This document shows, one piece after another, positions 22,990-35,254 of a stretch of 64,000 bases of DNA. The DNA is from Cristatella mucedo (lineage: Eukaryota > Bryozoa > Phylactolaemata > Cristatellidae): contig WPIO01000032.1 in NCBI GenBank assembly GCA_009760855.2, positions 3,047,001 to 3,111,000 on the forward strand. The letters run 5' to 3'. The notes under the pieces were generated by a model, which saw only the letters and a program-made list of their open reading frames with translations, was not told the DNA's origin and made no database searches. Position 1 is the first letter of the stretch; every line of letters begins with the position of its first letter. The translations under genes were made by a program, and so were the position numbers.

Positions 22990-25900
22990 ATGGATTCCAA
23001 GGCTAAGTTACTATGCATCGTAATGCTGCTGCCGTTGGCTGCTAATATTTCATTTGCCAGTAAGTACATATTTTTAGACTAGCAAGCTGGTCTTATGGCT
23101 TGAAGATGCAGTATGTCTCGCTGAGAAGGCGGGGGAGTTAATGTTATGCCTTTCGTCTTTTCTGTAACAGATAGAATTCTGGAATGCCACGATTGCCTTC
23201 GCGACATACACAGTGAGATCGTTTCCAATGACGTGTGCTTGTAAGTCTCTTATAAAAGGTTGCAGCCGTATGAGAGTTAATAAATGATTAATTTTGTACG
23301 TTGGCATTGTATTTCAGGCTTTCGGAAAAAATGAATGTTTGCCTCCAAAACTGCCGCCCAATTCTTCACCCGGAAGTTTCACTAATTCTTCTCGTCGACA
23401 TATATGAAGCTGCAAAAGCAGCGAACTGCACCATGGAAGGTAATAATCTTATAATACGGCATATGGGAGAGCATATTAGTAAGCTTTTATAGGCAGAAAT
23501 CGGATGTGATAACTAATATAAGCTTGAGTCGTTTTCGCCCCTCCTCTCCCTTGTCGACTTGCAGTATTAAACTGCATTTAGTACTTCCCAATAGATTAAT
23601 TGTAAAGCATATTTGTCTACAGCTAAGTAACTCAAAAAAGTTAGTAGGACTGACGCGAGCGGCTACCAAGACAGATACAATCTTTAATTTAACTACGCAC
23701 ACGAATATATGTGAAGCCTGTATTTTTACTTAGCTCCTGCTAGTTCTAATGCGTTTTGTCTTAACGCATAGAAACATCAAACGTAAGTTTGGCAGACATT
23801 GTTTGCAACTGTGGCAATAGGTTCGGGGGTTTCATGAACCGGCTAACGACCGCTAGTAGCATTTTTAGGAGTCTGGGCACTTTAAAAGTCGCGAGTGATT
23901 AGTACCAAGGATAATTGGCATCAAATAGTGGCATCCATTTTACTGTATAGGCAACCTGATTTGTGCACAGGCTTAGCATTAAACGGTGTTCAAATCTTTA
24001 GGTGCAGTCTACCATTTGGTGGAAATTGTGGTCTACCATTTTGGTCTACCATCTGGCGTATCGATGTCTGCATATTCGCAGTCTCTTTATTCAAGGGTAA
24101 CCACATAACCACAACTTAAAACATCGCATTATTTCGAAGAAAATGGAATTTGCGTTAATGTTTAGGTAGACATATTGAATCCAAACATGAAAATCAAATT
24201 TTAATTACACCGAGATGACATGGAAAACCAATACGACAGTGCTGGTAATTTATTATCTTATTTAGCAAGCACAGGTCTAATTACTCGGACAGTCATCTGT
24301 AACTCGATCAGAGGCTAGAACTGCACAGGTACGATATGTATTTCCAATCACGGGTTAGACATTTGCGGTGCATTGTAATGTATAAGGCTATTCTATAAGA
24401 GTGGTCGTTATTCTGCACTACTTGTTTGGTGCTCACAGATTGAATTTGAGTGTACTTGACCAACCGGAAACCATTAATAAGTATTACGCCACTCCGTCTC
24501 AGAGGTTTGAGCACGTGTCTCCTTTGCTAAAAGAGCTAGGATGGTTGCCGCTTGAGCAACGGATACAGAGCAAAGTTCTTACGCTGACCCACAAGGCCCT
24601 CCTTGGCTTAGCTCCTTTGTACCGAGCTGAACTGCTGCATCATTTTCAGCCTCTTCGTGCCCTCAGGTCCTGTATGGACAATAAATTAGCTTTTTTCCGT
24701 TCCTCCGCTTAAAAGCCGTTGGCGACAGAAGCTTTAGCTATGCAAGTCCTAGATTGTGGAACTCTTCCACAATTCCTATGCAGCGACAACTACTCTCCCT
24801 ACTGCCGACTATGGCTCATCCTTTTCAGCGGTCCTGAGCTGCTACTTCCACGCTAATCCCTACCTCAACTGCTCTCCTGAATCTTCTATGCTTCCCAATT
24901 TTTCTTTGTTGTGTGAGATGAAGTCTGTTGGCTACCGAATGCGTCCCGAAAGCTGCTTAGGCTGTGAGTGAGCTATCCAAAACTCTCCAGCGTAACGCCC
25001 GCATAGTCTTTACGACTTTGTGGAGTTACAGAAGGAGATACATAAGATTACATTACATTACTTCCATTTAAGTATGTTAGTCCTGAAGTCAAAATATGAT
25101 TCATCTGTCGAAAGCTTAAAGACCTGTTTAAAGTCGAAATATGATTAATTTACGCTTGTTTGTCATGAGCCTCGCACTTCTCGCCGACCTGCACTGACTC
25201 CAAGTCAAGCAACGCATCGACTTCAAGGTTATGTCACTCACTTTCAGGTCCCTTCATTCTTTGGCTCCAGCCTACCTGTCAGATCTACCACCCCCCCCAC
25301 CGCCAGGCTAAGCATCGTACCACCCTCTTTTCGGAACATAAGTGTTTACCTATACCTCATACCAGCCTCTAATTCTTTCGAGACCGTCGCTTTAGTTCGC
25401 ATGCTCCCAAAGCCTGGAAACACTCTCGAATTTCGACACGACATCTCCTGACTTTACCACATTTACGTGGAAACTAAAATACATTTATTTCTTACAGAAT
25501 TTATTGAGTTACTGTGATTCGCCCTTTATGTACTCATGTGTGCGAACACTACATGCTACCACTAACCACACTTGCATGCTCACCCTTTGTGTGTTATCCC
25601 TAACCATGTGATCTTATTGATTGACCATGCTACTGCTAACCATTCGATCGTGCTTCCTGTAGTTAAGTTATTTGCAGGCCTGTACTGCTCCTCTGGTAAA
25701 CCTCTGTTGAACGGCTGTTGGCAGCATCATCGAGAGGGGCCGGTGCACAGCTATTGCACAGCTGTGGTCCGCCTGTGGAGTGAGACACAGGCTGGCAACC
25801 CATTAGTAAACAGACGGTCGATTCACCATCAGGGTCGGCCGGTGCACAGCTGGGGTCCGCCTCGGATGAATCGTCGGGGTCGACCAGGGCACAGCCGTGG

Positions 25901-26673
25901 TCGAGGAGAAGCGAGTCGAGTGGCAGAAGAGTGGGAAGCGAGTCAGTCGTGCATCCCCCCCCCGCTTCGTGCGTCGTGTAATAAACCGTTGGTGTTGGTC
26001 ATCGGCTGGCTCTCTGCGTGCGTGAACCGAACAACACTTCCTTTGCAGCAATTAAAAAGCGCCTAGATGGAGATTGAGTTCTCCGAGGGGGCTTTATCGA
26101 GCATATTATTATTGTTATTATTATATACAATGCAGGCTATTGGCCCAGAATAGCATGCTGCAAGACTAACGCCAAAGCGTGCAATTGTTTTATATTGGCT
26201 TCACTCTTTGTAGACTGCAACGTGGGTGCTCTTTCCTGCTGGAACTTGGTAATCAGCCCAGGGAAAAGTTTAATCAGTTCAACCTTGAACTGCAAGTAAG
26301 GCCGCAAAAAGTTTTCGCTGTTACTTCTTGACTCGCGGAATTAGTACTCCCTATTGGGATTTTAAATACTATTTGCAGGGATTATTCCTCAAGATATCAA
26401 GGTGCCCGGTGTACCAATGCTTCTTTTAAGCAAGGTTGCCCTTGGAATCCGAACGGAATGGCAATTTACTTTTACAACGAAGGCATCCGATTCCTGTGCG
26501 ATCATCCTGACAGATGCTATGATCATGGAAACGTATTCGAGCGCTCGAAGGGCTCAGTTTACACTCAGTACTCACTTTTGTCATTCGAGCAGCGCCACAA
26601 TATGTCGTGCACATATGGAACCGTATTCGACACAAGCGCTTGCACATGCCAATCTGACAGTCCCTCTGTATGA
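22990..26673 (+). CDS. CRP2: secreted 16-cysteine protein, five exons
   Basis: Exons 22990-23059, 23171-23240, 23318-23439, 26214-26295, 26379-26673, giving 212 codons plus stop. GT-AG introns, phases 1,2,1,2. Exons 3 and 4 are 122 and 82 bp as in CRP1 and CRP3. Residues 1-23 form a signal peptide (LLCIVMLLPLAANISFA core). The first nine mature Cys fall at the same residue numbers as in CRP1 (29, 32, 46, 55, 59, 84, 89, 96, 114); all 16 are kept. Shared landmarks are the VDIYEAAK helix-like segment in exon 3, WNPNG, FLCDHPDRCYDHGNVFE and CTYGTVF...C-x-C in exon 5. Intron 3 (2.77 kb) has been invaded by an ACATT-tailed and an ATT-tailed LINE, yet the splice sites remain intact. Intron 2 is only 77 bp. 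Function unknown; probably extracellular. Confidence 0.88.
24435..25065 (+). mobile_element. ACATT-tailed LINE 3' end in CRP2 intron 3
   Basis: C-terminal ORF fragment with LGWLPLEQRIQSKVLTLTHK and YRAELLHHFQPLRALRS, then the family 3' UTR and ACATT repeats. Frameshifted near 24710. The rest of this intron upstream (about 23440-24430) shows nothing assignable. Confidence 0.9.
25160..26115 (+). mobile_element. ATT-tailed LINE 3' end in CRP2 intron 3, interrupted
   Basis: C-terminal ORF remnants (LADLH-like, HSLAPAYLSDL) run from 25160. The 3' UTR is broken at about 25649 by a GC-rich insert and resumes at about 26038 with ctttgcagcaattaaaaagc, the gcctagatggagattgag tail and ATT repeats. Confidence 0.85.
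25650..26037. mobile_element. GC-rich insert with internal repeats inside a LINE 3' UTR
   Basis: Absent from the other copies of this LINE end. The flanking LINE reads gtgcttcct before and acttcctttgcag after, so cttcct may be a target-site duplication. The insert holds three imperfect repeats built around ggtgcacagc-x-gtggtccgcc. It has no RT or transposase motifs and no recognised family. A long frame (25572-26066) crosses it but also reads LINE sequence, so it is not a gene. Confidence 0.55.
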
Positions 26674-26696
26674 GGTTTCTTCATTTGCTTAGCATA

Positions 26697-26741
26697 AAAT
26701 AAATTAAATTAAATTTAATTTAAATTAAATTAAATTAAAAG
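26697..26741. terminator. CRP2 polyadenylation signal within an AAATT array
   Basis: AATAAA at 26698-26703, 25 bp after the stop, opens a run of AAATT/AATTT units that is self-complementary around aaatttaattt. From 26745 to 27284 I see nothing else assignable. Confidence 0.55.
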
Positions 26742-27284
26742 CGCTGGTGTTCAGGTCGTACATTTTAATGATCCAACTGCCTCATATTAAGCAACGGCAT
26801 GGGTATCCACACATCCCTACAAGGTCCTATTTAATGGTAAACTGGTCAATCACTCAATGGTAAACTGCCAAGCTCGAAATCACTCACAGATTGTTCGAAG
26901 ATTTTTCTGATGGTACAAGTGAACTGATCATGTTTTACCTGGTTCAATCAAGAGCGCCTTCAGTTTTTTAGCTGTGCATGGCGTGGGTAACTGAACTAGA
27001 ATTCACCGATGCCTCAGCCTCTTAAAATTAGAAAGCTCAATTTTTAAATGAGTGTCTGTGCAGAAAAATAAAAATTCCACTTACATGAACGCGAGAGACT
27101 TATTTAGCATAGCCAAATTATGTCTGCAGGTGCTGCGAGAAAACTACGAAGCTCTTCGCCACTCCCAACGTTAACTTTCTTCCCTCGCATTCATCCTCCT
27201 ACAACCCTGATAGTAGCACGAGCTAATAACAAGTTTCACAGGTCGTTGAGTCAATGACACTGCTATCACAATCAGCGTTTCAGT

Positions 27285-27880
27285 GGCTGTTGAGTTGCCA
27301 CAGCACGCCACTTCTCGCCGACCTGCAGTGGCTAACAGTCAAGCAAAGCATCGATTTCAGGGTTCTGTCGCTCCCTTTTAGTTATCTTCATTCTTCGGCT
27401 CTAGCCTACCTATCAGATTTACTCCACCATCAGGCCAAGCATCGTACCGCCCACTTTTCGGAAACTAGCTGTTTACCAATACCTCGTACAAATCTCAAAT
27501 CCTTTCGAGACCATGCATTTAGTTCGCATTTTCCAAAAGCCTGGAACTCACTACAGACTTGCATCACGACATTCCATGACTTGACCGCATTTAAAAAGAA
27601 TTTAAAAACCCATATTTGTGACGGCATTTAGTCGGTAGCCGTGATTCGTTCTTAATGTGCTTATGCGAGCTGACAATGTTGCATGCTGCCACTAATCACA
27701 CTTGCATGCTGACCCTGTGCATGTCACCACTAATCGTGTTATGCACGTAGTTTATCAAGCATAACAACACTCACCATTCGATCGTGTTTCCTTTGCAGCA
27801 AATTTAAAGCACCTAGAAAGAGATTGAGCTCTCTGAGAGCGCTTTATCTTGTGTATTGTAATTATTATTGTTATTGCTAG
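27285..27880 (+). mobile_element. ATT-tailed LINE, C-terminal domain and 3' end
   Basis: The best preserved C-terminal domain of the family: LADLQWLTVKQSIDFRVLSL, AYLSDLLHHQAKHRTAHFSE, PIPRTNLKSFRDHAFSSH and PKAWNSL, one open frame to 27631. Then the UTR and ATT-rich tail. Confidence 0.92.
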
Positions 27881-27884
27881 AATG

Positions 27885-29215
27885 CACAGCAGGCCAAAAA
27901 CTAAAAGGGACGTGCTTCAACAGTTTTTTCAAAGTAGCTGATTAGTATGGATATTTCGATATAGCAGAAAGTTTTGTTAGCACTGTTGGCCGACATTTGT
28001 GCTGCTACAAAGAAGGCTGACGGTGGATCCGCAGATTCGATGTACGCTCGAGGGTGCCTGGAACTGCGACTATAACGACCACTGGAAAGGTCGAGTGATA
28101 TTCAAGCAATCCAGCAGTCCACCTCGAGAGCAGCAGCTGCCATAAGACTAGGTTGTAAGTCCTTCGAGGAAACCTGGTGGACAATGGCTAAAGAGTGTGA
28201 TCTTTCTTTCTTGGTTTTCAGCCTCAGGCACTTTGAGCATTGCGGAAAAACGAGCTGGTGCAAGATGCAAAGTAAACAAAAATCTTGGAAGCTCTCCACG
28301 AGCGTACCCGATAAAACGTTACAGAACTCGGCCATTTACTCACCAGTTCTCTTTGCGTCAGTAGCAATTAAAAAACGGGCGGCCGCCTAGGGCATACAAG
28401 ATGTCCTCTTCTAGCAGCTTTTTAAAAGGCTTGCTTAGCGATTTATTTTTAGCATCAAATGAGCATGTGAATCTTGTTTTTTAAATAAGAATAAGCCGCC
28501 AAAACGTACACTTTTCTGCATAAAGCTGCAGTCCATGAAGGCTGCCATTACCGCAAAGTCGTCTCTTTACAACAAGCAAAGCTGGCGCATGGTCGCGGGA
28601 AAGTGAAAGAAACTTTGACTACGTGGACTATAGAGATTCACATATATATAGCCTGCTCCAAACCTACCTGAAATAATCACTAGCTTTGTGAGTAAAGCTG
28701 GCTCATACCAAGGCATCGAATTACCGGAGCACCAAATCGGGGGGGGGCGTTGCTGCTTCGAGGAACGATTTCTGTGCACCGACTTGAAGCTAAAAGCGAA
28801 AAGCTCATTACATTTTACAAAGGATAGAATATTCCGAGTCCGCTAAATATTTCTCACAGGATACAATGGCCGACCGTGCTGGTGCCAAGTTGCAGATACA
28901 TACCTGCAGCTCTTGTGTACTATGGCTGATCCCTCTAACTTCATTAACCGTAGAGTTCCAATGCTTATCACTGCGAAGTTAATGAACATTGTGACTCTGC
29001 CACACGCACAATATTTTTCGCATTTTACAGGAATAAATACCAGCCTTTGCCAGAATTAAGTGAAGGTGAATCAAACAATGGATCTTAGCCAGAGAAGCCA
29101 ACTTTAGGAAGGTTCAAGAACCTACATAGTGCATCCATCTCCTCTGTCCCAATACTGGGGGGCGCTGAAAATGTTTTAGAACATCCTGCGTGCGGAAAAT
29201 CACTGAAATGTGTGA
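27885..29215. other. No recognisable feature
   Basis: Unique-looking sequence with short open frames on both strands (for example 28102-28335 minus and 28184-28390 plus), none with a domain I recognise. A G8 run lies at about 28740. Confidence 0.45.
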
Positions 29216-31795
29216 CAGGATAAATGCTTGAAATCTGCTTCTGAGGCGGGTCTTTATGATCTGCACCGTAACTCGACCGACAGCCTTGATAACCTCATTG
29301 ATGCAGCAAACATGACACTTAGGAGAGCCCTCGACTCGCGTGCTCCCATATGTTCATTCTGGTAATAAAGAAGCGGAGATTCACATGAAAAGCCTCAAAA
29401 GATGCGCCGTGTTAACCGCAGGCTTGAATTCCGCTTGAAGAGGTCTGGTTCTGATGAAGATCTAGTCAATTTCAAAGAACTTAAAAATATTTTCTAAAGT
29501 TTCGGCTTGTGATGTGGCTACCAATAAGGTTGAGTAAAAACAGCTCGCCTCCTAAAGACCACATATCATCCCCTATGGAGTCTTCACTGGCAGACAAAAT
29601 TAGCCCAGCCATAACCAAAATTGTTAATGATTCTCTTGAAAAAGGAGTTGTACCAATGTCCTGCAAATCGGTTATCCTTAGACCGGTTTTTGAAAAGTCT
29701 GGATTAGATACCAAAGTCCTTGTGAACTATCGCTCAGTTTTACTTCTTCCGTTTTTTGCCACATACTTTTGAAAAGTGTCACTAAATAGCTTCTATTACC
29801 CATTGAATACAATGCATTTTCAGGAAAATGTCAGTCTGGGTTTAAGAGGTAGCGTTCCACTAAAGCTGCTCTTCTTTGTGTAACCAATGACATCCTATAC
29901 AGCAATGATGACTTGAATGACACTGCTATAGCCGTACTAGTGTACCCAGGCTTTGTTTAGTTGGCTGGGACGGCTGCAATGTGGCAAGGGTCACCACCTG
30001 GGCCGGGCGTGACCTATAGGGTGGCCGGATATTCCATGATGCGATGTAACCGCGGCTCTTGGTGATCTGATGTTAGCCAGCTCAGTCTTGTTGTTGGACG
30101 CTCACGGTATCGCCGATTTATGCATCTGGATGAGTGCAAGCGTGGTCCGGTGATTCGGTCACGCACGCAAGACATCGAGGTCCCAAGGCCCGAGCAGAGC
30201 TGGAGATAAGTACGCTCTTTCTTACAGCTTGGAAATTCCACGTTTCCACTTCAGTGTGTTACTTGTAGTGCCCTCCTTGAGCAAAGCTTCTTCGCACTAG
30301 CCCGCTACTGCAGCCAATGCCTTACAGTGTTGTCTTGGCTTCTACTTATGTGGATTGCCGCTCTTCTTCAAGATTGCTCTATTCCGAGAATGTCCTTCCC
30401 CTTCGGAGAGCTGGCCTTAAGTTTTTGTGTCCCCTTATCTAGCCTAACGTACCGAGGGCCCCCAGTTGTTCTGATCATTTCTTCTTTTGTGTCTTTATTT
30501 GCGATATTGTTATAAAGGAATTAGATCTAACTGCCGATCGTCTTACCTTAGCTTAGCAACATGGCGAACGCCGGCGTGGTCACGAATGGCTGGGTTCGCG
30601 GCAAATAGCTTCTTCCACTGGATTATGGTTAAGCAAGTTATATCAGCTGCCTTCCACGCAATTGATCACATTCTACTTGAACGATTGAGAATGGCAATCG
30701 GTCAGGCAGACACTAGCATGTTTCAAATCGTGCTTGTCCTATCTTGTTTAATCCGTGTTGTGTGGGGTCAGGTCTCATCTACCAGATTAGTCACCTGGGG
30801 TGTCCCACTACGGTCCGTGCTGTACTCCACTTAAACTCAATCTCGGAAAAATGATTTATGCCGATGAAATAGGCTATCACTTCTATGCTGACGATAATAA
30901 GTTGTATTTGTCGTTTAAACCATCAGAATCTTGTGCAGGGAATGATAAACTGAATGCTAGCCTTGCTGACATTTAATCCTGGATGTCGACAAACTTGCCT
31001 AAACCAAACAACGCTAAAAACAGACTACTACTCACAGGATACCTAATGTGTACGGCTGAACTAGAAGGCTTTTAGAACAGGTGATGCTGTTGTGCGACCA
31101 CCACCATTTATTCCTAATTTAAGTATCCAAGCTTAGTAACTGTCTTCTACGGTGGCTTGCAAAGACTTTACCTTGTTCTTAGATTTCTCTCAGATAGATG
31201 ATGGTAATTACCTTTTTGTTAGACTCCCAAAAAGGCACTAGGCAATTAAAAGTGCAGATGAGTATTACTGCAAGACTAGTTTACTCATCCTAGAGGTTTA
31301 AGCAGTCTCCTTTTCCAAAAGAGCTTACATGACTGCCAGCTTATCAACAGATACAAATAAAGGTTTTACGACGATCATTTAGGCCTATCACGGCTTAGCT
31401 TCTTCATATCTAGCTGAACTGCTATGCCAGTTTCAGTCTCCTGGTGCCTTCATATCCTATATGGACAATTCATTGGCCGTTCCTTTCTTACATTTAAAGA
31501 GCATTGGTAACAGAAGCATTCGCTTTGAAGATCATAGACTATGGAACTCACTTCCACAATTCTTATGCAACGGTATCTAATCTCCTGCTGCCGACTATGG
31601 CACATTATTTACAGCCATCCTGAGCTGCTATGTCCAAGCTACTCACTACGTCAACGGCTATCATGACTCAGCTATAATTCTTTCTTTTTCTTTGTTGTGT
31701 GAGATAAAGTCTGTTGGCTATCGAAAATTACCGAAAGTTGGCTTTGTACAGTTACATATGAACATACATTACCTTATATTACTCACTGCTCATCA
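29216..31795 (+). mobile_element. ACATT-tailed LINE, longest copy, with nested insertion
   Basis: From the region between endonuclease and RT (LKSASEAGLYDLH, LDSRAPI, RRLEFRLKRSGSDEDL) into RT (SLADKISPAITKIVNDSLEK, VILRPVFEKSGLD, NYRSV), then KAALLCVTNDIL. An insertion breaks it at about 29943 and it resumes with ISAAFHAIDHILLERLR at about 30640, GVPLRSVL, and GYHFYADDNKLYLSFKPSES at 30868, where the YADD box survives. The C-terminal domain and 3' UTR follow, ending in ACATT-like repeats near 31790. About 300 bp of linker appear deleted near 29500. Many stops. Confidence 0.88.
29943..30637. mobile_element. About 700 bp insertion splitting the LINE RT domain
   Basis: The RT reading stops after AIAVLV and continues after this block with (D)ISAAFHAIDH, so the block separates residues that are adjacent in every other copy. 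No terminal repeats, tail or protein motif that I recognise. Open frames at 30014-30241 (minus) and 30327-30515 (plus) look like chance. Confidence 0.6.
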
Positions 31796-32550
31796 AACCA
31801 ACGGTTGATGGGTTTATATACGGTGTAGTTGCCAATACGTCAAACTAAATATGCCTAAGGCTCAGTCCACGGTCACGTCCCCGAGCCTTAAAACTAGGTT
31901 TATATTTTTGGGATCTATAGCACAATATGCCAATATGCCACTGTTAAGAGGCTCAATGATTATTCTTAAATGAGCTTGAGCAATGGGGGTGAACATTAAC
32001 ATGACACCTTGTAGAAGTCTATATTGGGAATTAATCATCCAAGGATTGGTCAATTTTTATATCATCAGCATGGGATGGCAGAAACGCCTAGAGCCAAGCT
32101 GATTTGATGTACCGTTAAGTTACTTCAAATGTGTTTGGCCGGGCTAGTTCTTACTCGGCATTCTTGTGCTGCACGACTCCATCCCGATATTTTGCTAATA
32201 AAACCCTAAGTTGTGCGATAATGCCATAATAAGAATCCTCATTCAACTAAGGCATCGACATTACTGTCTACATTGTTAACTTCTCTGTACTTCTTCGCCT
32301 ATCGAGGAGGTGTACATATACTAATAAATCCACAAAGTATTAACATTAATGAAGCTTGTATGAATAGGACTGACTGATCTTTGGAAGCAGTGCTATAATG
32401 GCTGTACAGCCAATTAGTAGTTACATGATCTGGTAAATATTAATTTCAGCGTGAATTGCTTACACCGGATTTGTAACTTGGCAATTTTAAAAGAGACTGT
32501 CCATATGCTATTCCCAGTCCTTCATTGGTCTCCATTTATACCAGGCCTCT
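31796..32550. other. No recognisable feature
   Basis: AT-rich sequence between LINE remnants with no long open frame or repeat match. Confidence 0.45.
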
Positions 32551-32554
32551 GAGA

Positions 32555-32780
32555 GAAGTTAACCGGGCCCATAAGAAAGGCTATCACTTCTATCCTGCGA
32601 ATACCCAGATTTATCTGTTGTTTAAACCACCAGAATATGCTACAGTGACTGAAAAACTGAATTATTGAATATGATCCTGAATGCTAATTTCCTCAGACTA
32701 AACTGAAATAAACTAATTCCTACTCATAGGACACCCGCTTTAAGCCGACGGACTAAGAGACTTTGCTAATAAAGAATAGG
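32555..32780 (+). mobile_element. ACATT-type LINE, RT fragment
   Basis: Reads KKGYHFYPANTQIYLLFKPP, the decayed YADD region of the ACATT-tailed family, followed by a TEKLNY trace. Confidence 0.7.
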
Positions 32781-32999
32781 TTTTGCTGTGTAACCGTCAC
32801 CATTAACTCGGAATTTAGGTAGCCTCTTTGAAGAGGTTCTACACTTTAAAGTTTCATTACGAATAATGCTTCCATAGTTTGCCACCACGTCAAACCCCTG
32901 CCTTAAGATTATAGATTGTCTATCGGCTAACTAAATGTGATTCATTAATAAGTAAGATTAACGGTCAAGATCGGCCCTGCCATCATATCTTATGTTGAA

Positions 33000-33840
33000 T
33001 GCTCACAAAATGTAAGTGTCCGGATTCAGCGACGTTTCATTAAACGACCACATCAGTTCCACAGTCAAGTCTACCTATATTCAGCTTTGTATCATTGGCA
33101 CTCATTCGAGTTTGTTTAGACAGGAATACCGTCTCGAAATTGGTCCATGCATTTGTGACATCCCGTCTCGACAGCTGTAACTCAGTGCTTGCTGGTCTCC
33201 CGGCCTGTGCAATCAGGCACTTACAGTTTGCACATAGCTATGCTGATATATCATGAGCAACGTAGTTGCCATATCGCACAACTTCTCACCGATCTGCACT
33301 GGCTACCAATCAAGCAGAGCATCAACGTAAAGTTTCTGTTACTTCCTTTTAGGTTCCTTCATACTTTGGCTCCAGCCTACATATCAGATCTATTCCGTCA
33401 CCAGGCTAGGCATCGCGTTCCCCCGCTATTCTGAATCAAATTGTTCAAGCGTGTGCGAAGTTTAAATTCTTTGGAGACAATTCCTGTAGTTTGTGTGCTC
33501 TCAAGGCCTTGATATCACTCCCGACTGACGTCACTGCAGCCTCAGACTTGACGAAGTCTAAAAAGAAGCTTAACACATACCTGTTTATCATAGTCTTTAT
33601 TGGGTCAATGTGATGCGTCCTTTGTGAGCTTATGTGGGCAGACACTGTGCATGCTGCCACTAATCATATTTGCAAGTCGACCCTGCGAATGTAATCTAAT
33701 GATTTTATGCTTGTTGAAATTGAGCATGGTAATAATAAGCATTTAATCATGGTTCTTTTACAGCACGTAAAATGCATAGGAAGAGATTAAGTTCGCTGAG
33801 GGCAATAAAAAATGTATTGCAATTATTATTACTACTACCA
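33000..33840 (+). mobile_element. ATT-tailed LINE, C-terminal half and 3' end
   Basis: Blocks equivalent to the end of the RT ORF (HIAQLLTDLHWLPIKQSINV, LAPAYISDLFRHQARHR), then the UTR (catgctgccactaatcat, catag-gaagagattaag) and an ATT tail. Several frameshifts. Confidence 0.88.
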
Positions 33841-33944
33841 CGGGGTTCGGAAAAATCCCTCTAGTTCTTTGGTTATCGACATACCATTGCAGTTTAAGTT
33901 TGCTGAGCTACTGAGAAAGCTATTAATACACTGCAGCTGGTTGA

Positions 33945-34430
33945 GTATATAGCTGCCAAGCTAGTCAACAAATCGCACAGGTTCAGCCAGTTGTCTTCTT
34001 TGCTGAAGGAGCTGCGATGGCTCTTGGTTGATCAACGGTTACAGGGTAAAGTTCCTACGCTGACCCGCTAGGCTTGCCACGGCTTAGCTTCTTCACGTCT
34101 AGCTGAACTGCTATGCCAGTGTCAACCGTTGGTGACGGAAGTTTTTTCTATGCAAGTCCAAGACTGAAGAACGCAATTCCATAATTCGTACGTAACGACA
34201 TCTATTCTCCTAATGGTAACTGTGGCATGCCTCCTAGCCGTCTTGAGCTGCTGCTTCCATTCTAATCACTTCATCGACTGCCCTTCCGAATCGGCAATAC
34301 TTGAGACTTTTTGTTGTTGTGTGAGATTAAGTCCGTTGGCTATAGCATACGTACTGAATGACGCTTAGGCTTTAAGTGGGCTATGAAAAAATCTTCAGCA
34401 TAAAATCAACTTGGTCTTTGTGGATTTATC
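33945..34430 (+). mobile_element. ACATT-tailed LINE 3' end, strongly decayed
   Basis: Order of blocks matches 3270-3885 (ctgcagctggt, agctgcgatggctc, ctagctgaactgctatgcca, gttgtgtgagatta), with many changes and no clear tail. Confidence 0.7.
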
Positions 34431-34802
34431 GATCAAGGTGCATGAAAGTATTTCAAATGTCTGCTGTTCTGCTCAGAAGTAGTAAACATATATCTAAAAA
34501 TACGCTGGGCTAACATATCTCCTGTATTATGGGCAGGAAATCTGGCGTGCTTTTCCAAAGTGACCGTACAATGGGCGACCTAACGTGTATCCACGCGGTC
34601 GGCATATGCAGCTGGGCTCAAGCTGGGACCACGACCTTGGTCGTCAACGGCGACCACGTTACTCCTGGTCGTGAAGCCTATATATACAGCACAGATACTG
34701 GTGCAGGCGGTTGTAGGACGTTTTGCCCTTGGACGTTTCCCCGGACATTCTCCCTGGGGTAGAATATTTTCCCCCTATGTTGATGAATGCATAACTAAGA
34801 AT

Positions 34803-34824
34803 ACACACACGCACGCGCGCGCGC

Positions 34825-34879
<55 letters not shown>
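34803..34879 (+). repeat. Compound (CA)(CG)(TA) microsatellite
   Basis: acacac, then gcgcgc, gcac, cacaca and finally a TA run. Confidence 0.95.
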
Positions 34880-35254
34880 CATGATCAAATAAAGTTAACG
34901 CTCTATTAAAATGAAATCAACTCAATATAATTAGAAAAATAGATAAATTGGAAGGATGGCTTCTAATGGAGCGAGCGGCGGCGGCGGTTGCAGCAGCGGC
35001 TGCAGCAGCGGCAGCGACAAGCTATACAGTTCGGTCACGCGGGAGTTCGGTCCCGCTCGAAGCCGCCAGGCACGTGTTCGTACTCGTCAAAGCGGGCGCA
35101 CGCTACGGCGTGCAGGGCGTTCCTGCAAATGAGAGCTAAGCCTCAGAGGTCTACTGAGTATAACTCGAGTTTAAGAGATCTAATTACGCCTTAATACGCA
35201 CTAATTAAAGCGAGGAATACGAGCAAGGGTTGATTTAAGCAGCGGAGGCGCAGC

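Noticed and set aside
25572-26066. A 164-codon protein gene
   Set aside because: The frame begins in LINE 3' UTR and crosses the GC-rich insert; openness reflects base composition.
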